Of a stretch of 10,330 nt of DNA, positions 6,248-10,330 are shown in pieces; position 1 is the first letter of the stretch, and each line of letters opens with the position of its first letter. Both the position numbers and the translations under genes were made by a program. A model generated the notes under the pieces. That model did no database searches. It was not told the DNA's origin and saw only the letters and a list, made by a program, of their open reading frames with translations. The DNA lies in the NCBI GenBank assembly GCA_027858275.1, contig JAQIDA010000238.1:1-10330 (forward strand), in the 5' to 3' direction. Origin of the DNA: Candidatus Kapaibacterium sp. (GTDB lineage: Bacteria; Bacteroidota; Ignavibacteria; Kapaibacteriales; UBA2268).

Positions 6248-7090
6248 ATGAATAAACTAATAATGACATTGACAATTTTAATTTTGAGTGTGCCTACAGC
6301 ATTCGGACAGTCCTATGAACCATTAGATTTAGCGAAAAAAATATTTGGCAAAGACAGTTTGGCAAATATTGGCAATTATATAACAGGAGAGTACACTGGG
6401 CGACCAAACGGTCAAGACATAGCAAAAAATATGACAACAAAGTTCACATTGCTTGCAAAAACAGATAAAACTGCTGTGGTCAGTATGACAATTTTGGATT
6501 CAGCGAAACACGGGTTTGACGGTTATTTACATTTTGAAAAAGATTCTGTTTGGAAAATGAGCGCATTTCGAGCTTTGGCTTTGACAGGAATTATTCAACA
6601 AATGGTTCAAGAATTGGAAAAATTAACACCTGAACAAGTTGACGAATTAATAACTGAGTCTAATCAAAGTGATAATGGTATCGAGATGTTTGCTTCAAAA
6701 GATGAGTATGATTTCCGACTGGGAAATGCAAAATTAATTATCGCATTAGATGACAATATTGCTGCTCATTTTTTAAAAAACAAATCAAAATTTGAGATGA
6801 TTAAAGACCTTGCATCAAAACAGCTTGAAGGTGAAAGTAGAGATGAAGAGATGAGCATCAAGCTCGTTGAGAATTTAATAAATGATTATCAGAAGATTTT
6901 AATTTCCTCAGTTTCAACAGGTGGATACGAATTTGGAAACTGTATTGTCTTTTTAATAGGTGGGATGGTTGACAATACTGTCGGTTACCTGTATGTGAAA
7001 GACGAGAAAGATTTACCCAAAATGAATTCTGACAGAACAATAATGATTAGAAAAATTGCAGACGGATGGTATATTTACAAGACGACTTAA
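6248..7090 (+). CDS. exported protein of unknown function
   Basis: I do not recognise this 280-residue protein. The start is the ATG at 6248, because AAGGAG (6236-6241) sits 6 bases upstream and a standard signal peptide follows directly: MNKLIMTLTILILSVPTAFG, with cleavage near 21 (FGQ). The ORF extends in frame to an ATG at 6197, but those 17 extra residues would bury the signal peptide and have no ribosome site. The mature protein mixes strands and helices: a strand-rich part (ITGEYTG, FTLLAKTDKTAVVSMTI, GYLHFEKDSVWKM), a charged helical middle (MVQELEKLTPEQVDELI and later ISLKLVENLI-like SIKLVENLINDYQK), and a C-terminal strand pair ending RKIADGWYIYKTT. The closing shape recalls small NTF2-like or lumazine-binding-like folds, which is only an impression. 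There are no transmembrane segments beyond the signal, no lipobox and one Cys. Its AT-rich, AAA/GAA/ACA-heavy codon use differs from its neighbours. Confidence 0.75.
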   Translation: MNKLIMTLTILILSVPTAFGQSYEPLDLAKKIFGKDSLANIGNYITGEYTGRPNGQDIAKNMTTKFTLLAKTDKTAVVSMTILDSAKHGFDGYLHFEKDSVWKMSAFRALALTGIIQQMVQELEKLTPEQVDELITESNQSDNGIEMFASKDEYDFRLGNAKLIIALDDNIAAHFLKNKSKFEMIKDLASKQLEGESRDEEMSIKLVENLINDYQKILISSVSTGGYEFGNCIVFLIGGMVDNTVGYLYVKDEKDLPKMNSDRTIMIRKIADGWYIYKTT

Positions 7091-7162
7091 CGGCGAAAAA
7101 AACCACCGTTTCAAAACACTTGATCCGAACAATCGATCAATCCGCAAAGAATCTTTGTGATT
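7089..7162. terminator. hairpin cluster between convergent genes
   Basis: The 85-bp spacer between the convergent 6248 gene and the TonB receptor gene holds three inverted repeats. AACGG/CCGTT (7089-7093 and 7106-7110) encloses an A run, which reads as a T run on the other strand. TTGATC/GATCAA (7120-7125 and 7135-7140) is perfect. The third, 7139-7149 with 7153-7162, is a 10-bp stem with one bulge and one G-U pair around an AAT loop. The third is the best candidate for a bidirectional terminator, although T tracts on both sides are poor. Confidence 0.5.
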
Positions 7163-7175
7163 AATCAATTAACTT

Positions 7176-9194
7176 TTATATCCTGATTATCAATCCGGTT
7201 GAAAAGATTCGGCCGGCTCCGGGTAATCCGATTTTATTGATTGTCGGAGTGTCGGCTATATTTTTGACGCTGAGAAAGAACTCCGCCATCATACTTTCTT
7301 CGTACATGTATTCGTATCCTATGCGGGCGTTTACTGTCGCTGTAGGATCAATTTCCTGCAATTCTCCCATACGAGAGTTCTCGCCGTATTGCCTGCCTGT
7401 TAATATGACTTCTATCATGGGTCTCAAGCCGAATCCAAATCTGTAATAACTCGAAATTGAGCCTATATAATCAGGTTTGTATTCCAAATGTCGAACGAAT
7501 TCGCCGTCATTATTTTCGCCTTCTGAATAAAGATATGTGAAGTGTCCGCTAACTGTTAATTTGCTGATCGGACGCCATCTAAAGGCGCTTTCGATTCCGC
7601 AAACTAAGGCTGAAGCGTAATTAACTCTTTGCTTCATCGCAGTTCCGGCAACAGGGACTTTTTCGATCATATCGTCATAAAAAGTAGTGAATCCGGTTAT
7701 TTCAAATTGTATTCTGTCATAATTGAAAGATGAACCGAACTCATAATTAATCCCGGTTTCAGGGCCGAGATCCGGATTTACAAGGAACTTTCCGAGCGCG
7801 CCGGAAAATGATTCGCGCAAAGTGGGGAATCGAGTACGTCGAGCAAGTGTCGTAAATAATTCTGCCTTCTTGGTGAGTCGGTATCTCGCGCCGGCAAATG
7901 CTCCGTAGTCAGCAATTGAACTGTTCTCGGAGTCTGTGAAAACGCCGGTTTTCGGAGTCTGTGATAAATCGAAAGACGCGCCCGTGTGAAAGGATAATTC
8001 ATCGAAACTGCCTGTATATTCGGCTCCGATACTCATTATATTTTGCTGATATTCATTTTCTGCAGTTGTATCGATGTCTGTTATTGTCTCTGTGTGGTCC
8101 GACATTGTTCCGTTGAAGGCGAAGGTCAGCAGATGATTTTTAGCGAGATCGTAATCCAAAGCTATTCTCGTGCCGATTGTCCGGTCATCGTCCAAAGAAG
8201 ATTCTTCTAAATCTTCGTATGAAATATCAGTGTATGAATCTATTGTCTGAGCAAAATTATCGTGCCACAGCGTAGCCGATAAGAACAAATCTTCGATTGC
8301 CGTAAACTCATGCGATGCGTTCAGTGTAAGAACTGTTCTTTTCCATTCGGGAATTCGCCAAAATCGCGCGCTGCCGTCTTGTTCTTCTGTCAACGGGGCG
8401 ACTCCTTTTGAAGCGTCTATATGATTGAATGACACAGCCGCTTTTGTATATTCCGAAAAATGATATTCAGTTCGGGCGTATAAATTATATCTTTCCATAT
8501 CGGTATTGGTTCGCAATCGTGAATCGTTTAACTGATTGTCGAGCTCTTTATCCGAATCTTCGGCTGTCATCAACATTCCGTCGCTTGAATAATAGGAAAA
8601 ATTGAGCAGGTAGTTAAAATCTCCGTATCTACCGTCGTTGGTCAGTGACAGGAGTTTGCCGCCGCCGTCGTCATACTGAGTTCTCAGAGTTCCGCCTAAG
8701 CCGTCAAACGCGCGTTCAACAGTGCTTATATTTACAGCGCCACCCAAGATATTCGCGCCGTACAGTACGGAACTCATCCCTTTGTTGACATTCATTTTAC
8801 AGATAATATCGGTAGGAATCAGACTAAGATCCGCTCGGTTGTCCCAAGGGATATTCAGCAAAACGCCGTCTAAGAAAAGACCAAGTTGCCTCTCCCCCGC
8901 ACCGCGCAAATAAAGCAGAGTTTCTCCGCGAGAATTTGTCTGAATCGTTGCAGCGGGAATTAAAAGACCCAACTCTGCAACCGATGAAGCGTCACGTTTC
9001 TGAATAATATCATACTCAACAGTATTCACAACTGACGGTAATATGTTTTTTCTCTCTTTATAGGCGTTCTTTATCACTCTGCCCATTTTGTAGGTCTTGA
9101 GTGTATCAATTCCGCCTTTGGTATTTGCCGAAACCGACAAATTTGATACAAGGGCTATCGAGAAGACAAGTATACTTATTATTATTTTATTCAT
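7176..9194 (-). CDS. TonB-dependent outer-membrane receptor
   Basis: This 672-residue protein imports a scarce ligand across the outer membrane using energy from TonB-ExbBD. A signal peptide covers 1-23 (cleavage after SVSA). A plug domain follows (about 40-160): SVAELGLLIPAATIQTN, YLRGAGERQ (95-103), LFLDGVLLNIPW (106-117) and YGANILGGAVNIST (145-158), the classic end of the plug. The rest (about 170-672) is an acidic, aromatic-rich 22-strand-type barrel of alternating strands. The size and the lack of a carboxypeptidase-regulatory-like N-terminal domain put it with the compact BtuB/siderophore/colicin-receptor type, not SusC. The substrate cannot be read: no ligand-specific neighbour, Fur box or cobalamin riboswitch is visible in the short leader. 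The last residue is Ile, not the usual Phe. The ATG at 9194 has only a weak ribosome site. It follows porV in the same direction, but a strong terminator lies between them. Confidence 0.93.
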   Translation of the reverse strand: MNKIIISILVFSIALVSNLSVSANTKGGIDTLKTYKMGRVIKNAYKERKNILPSVVNTVEYDIIQKRDASSVAELGLLIPAATIQTNSRGETLLYLRGAGERQLGLFLDGVLLNIPWDNRADLSLIPTDIICKMNVNKGMSSVLYGANILGGAVNISTVERAFDGLGGTLRTQYDDGGGKLLSLTNDGRYGDFNYLLNFSYYSSDGMLMTAEDSDKELDNQLNDSRLRTNTDMERYNLYARTEYHFSEYTKAAVSFNHIDASKGVAPLTEEQDGSARFWRIPEWKRTVLTLNASHEFTAIEDLFLSATLWHDNFAQTIDSYTDISYEDLEESSLDDDRTIGTRIALDYDLAKNHLLTFAFNGTMSDHTETITDIDTTAENEYQQNIMSIGAEYTGSFDELSFHTGASFDLSQTPKTGVFTDSENSSIADYGAFAGARYRLTKKAELFTTLARRTRFPTLRESFSGALGKFLVNPDLGPETGINYEFGSSFNYDRIQFEITGFTTFYDDMIEKVPVAGTAMKQRVNYASALVCGIESAFRWRPISKLTVSGHFTYLYSEGENNDGEFVRHLEYKPDYIGSISSYYRFGFGLRPMIEVILTGRQYGENSRMGELQEIDPTATVNARIGYEYMYEESMMAEFFLSVKNIADTPTINKIGLPGAGRIFSTGLIIRI

Positions 9195-9220
9195 TGCGTT
9201 TGACTTAGCTTTTCCGTTAT

Positions 9221-9262
9221 TTTATATAAAAAAAAAAGAGCTCCAAATGAAACTCTTTTTTT
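9221..9262 (-). terminator. strong intrinsic terminator after porV
   Basis: On the - strand AAAAAAAGAG-TTTC (9262-9249) pairs with GGAG-CTCTTTTTTT (9244-9231) around an ATTT loop. That is a 14-bp stem with two G-U pairs, followed by more T (run of ten T, 9237-9228) and TATATAAAA. It lies 21 bases past the porV stop. This is the clearest terminator in the window and implies that the TonB receptor gene, starting only 26 bases further on, needs its own promoter or read-through. Confidence 0.85.
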
Positions 9263-9283
9263 AATCAAAATTTTCTTCGATAT

Positions 9284-10330
9284 TTATTTGATATCAACAA
9301 GCATTGAGAATCTCATAGTGTTTGCTAACGGATGATTTTCTTCTATAGTGTTGATATAACTGATGTCCAAATTAAAAATATCATAACGAACGCCAAAGCC
9401 GAAGTTCCAGAACTTTCTGCCGCCGAGTGTTGACGGTTCGGTGAAATAGCCGGCCCTTAGAGCAACTATTTGTTCGTACCAATATTCGGCACCAAACGCG
9501 AATTCCGCGCCTTCGTTTTCCCAACCTGTAATCAATGATTTAGGCAGAGGATCTGAGCCGAGTTCGTCACGTTTGACGAGCAATTTGGAGAAATCAAAAG
9601 CGAATGTAAGATCGTTATAACCGTCACCGACTACGTGCAGAGCAATTCCCAATCGCAAAGTAGTAGGCAGAGGATCAGCTTCATTGTCATAAGTCATTTT
9701 TGGACCGATGTTTTGCAGATTGAAACCGAGAGCGAGAAGATCGCCTGCATTCCATCCGAACAGTTCCAAATCCTGAGGTTTCCAAAGCAAACCGAGATCA
9801 AAACCACCGCTTATACCTGTTCCCGCACTGGCTTTGCCTTGAGTGGCAGGAGCTAAGTTTGACTGAACATATTTCAATTGAACACCGACACCAAAGTCTT
9901 TGGCAATGATTGTACCATAGGATAAACCAACAGCAAACTCATTTGAAATAAATGTGCCGAGTTCAGTACCGGATTCATGAGTACGAGTAAATTTACCGAG
10001 ATTCATAAATGTGAAATTTAATGCAAGCACGCCGTCAAGATTTTCAAAATACTGACCAATAGTTCCGTAGCTGTAATACAAATCAGCATTGAACTGCGGT
10101 AACCATTTCGAGAATGACAAAGCGGCCTGTCTGAACGGAACAAGTTCAGCTTCCGGATCAAAACTATTTTCATAATAATCATGGAATGCCAGACCTGCCG
10201 GATTCCAAAATACAGCATTAATATCGTCCGCGATAGCTGTACCTACTTCTCCCATTCCGCTGCCTCGAGCGTCAGGTGAAATCAACAGAAACGGTACCGC
10301 AGCGCCACCGGCTTGTGCGCGTACTTCGAG
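9284..10330 (-). CDS. porV: PorV-family outer-membrane protein (N-terminus outside window)
   Basis: In Bacteroidota PorV (LptO) is a FadL-like outer-membrane barrel of the type IX secretion system that binds cargo signal domains and shuttles them from the translocon to the attachment complex. The visible 348 residues run from the window edge with LEVRAQAGGAAVPFLLISPD, then ARGSGMGEVGTAIADDINAVFWNPAGLAF, the family's hallmark N-terminal segment (SPDAR-x-x-GMG ... WNPAGLAF). A barrel of amphipathic strands follows (FMNLGKFTRT, EFAVGLSYG, VGVQLKYVQSNL, SGGFDLGLLWKP, ALGFNLQNIGPKM) ending in MRFSMLVDIK. The signal peptide and first residues are beyond 10330. A TTG at 10285 is internal, because homology continues upstream. 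PorV and PorQ/UPF0164-like paralogues share this fold; a non-secretion role as a general FadL-like porin cannot be excluded. A strong terminator follows the stop. Confidence 0.82.
   Translation of the reverse strand, partial: LEVRAQAGGAAVPFLLISPDARGSGMGEVGTAIADDINAVFWNPAGLAFHDYYENSFDPEAELVPFRQAALSFSKWLPQFNADLYYSYGTIGQYFENLDGVLALNFTFMNLGKFTRTHESGTELGTFISNEFAVGLSYGTIIAKDFGVGVQLKYVQSNLAPATQGKASAGTGISGGFDLGLLWKPQDLELFGWNAGDLLALGFNLQNIGPKMTYDNEADPLPTTLRLGIALHVVGDGYNDLTFAFDFSKLLVKRDELGSDPLPKSLITGWENEGAEFAFGAEYWYEQIVALRAGYFTEPSTLGGRKFWNFGFGVRYDIFNLDISYINTIEENHPLANTMRFSMLVDIK

Noticed and set aside
9195..9230. Cobalamin riboswitch or Fur box ahead of the TonB receptor
   Set aside because: The leader is far too short for a cobalamin riboswitch and no Fur-like palindrome is visible, so the ligand cannot be inferred this way.
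1..10330. CRISPR array, tRNA, insertion sequence or defence island
   Set aside because: No regularly spaced direct repeats, cloverleaf, transposase motif or nuclease/defence domain was found on either strand; the gene content is housekeeping and envelope.

Overview
The window reads as ordinary chromosome from a moderately AT-rich Gram-negative bacterium of the Bacteroidota/Chlorobiota (FCB) group. The evidence is a PorV-type outer-membrane protein (a type IX secretion partner found in that group), a TonB-dependent receptor, menaquinone genes, a class I FbaB-type aldolase and a TAnnTTTG-type promoter element upstream of the aldolase. The finer placement (Ignavibacteria-, Kapabacteria- or Chlorobi-like rather than classical Bacteroidia) is only a guess.

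Layout, left to right. (1) Positions 1-234, + strand: the 3' end of purC (purine synthesis), closed by a hairpin terminator. (2) Positions 329-2841, + strand: menC and menE, two consecutive menaquinone enzymes, translationally coupled through a 4-base GTGA overlap. (3) Positions 2813-3226, - strand: a hotdog thioesterase that best fits MenI, the DHNA-CoA hydrolase. It runs into menE tail to tail with a 29-bp overlap of the two coding ends. MenC makes o-succinylbenzoate, MenE makes its CoA thioester, MenB (not in the window) closes the ring, and MenI releases 1,4-dihydroxy-2-naphthoate, so three of these four successive steps are encoded here. (4) Positions 3349-4413, - strand: fbaB, a class I fructose-bisphosphate aldolase. 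Two strong inverted repeats separate it from menI. (5) A divergent promoter region at 4414-4680. (6) Positions 4681-5925, + strand: an exported protein of unknown function with about eight beta-propeller-like repeats. (7) A 322-bp gap with no convincing gene. (8) Positions 6248-7090, + strand: an AT-rich exported protein I do not recognise. (9) A hairpin-dense convergent spacer, then on the - strand a TonB-dependent receptor (7176-9194), preceded by an excellent intrinsic terminator and porV (9284 to the window edge, N-terminus cut off).

I see no tRNA, rRNA, CRISPR array, insertion sequence, phage gene or defence system, and nothing that amounts to a new biological system. The points most worth a second look are the overlapping men gene ends, the two unknown secreted proteins, the short upstream ORFs flanking the divergent promoter region, and the hairpin-rich spacers. 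Start codons of three genes (menI, fbaB and the 6248 gene) are best placed downstream of the longest possible ORF start.
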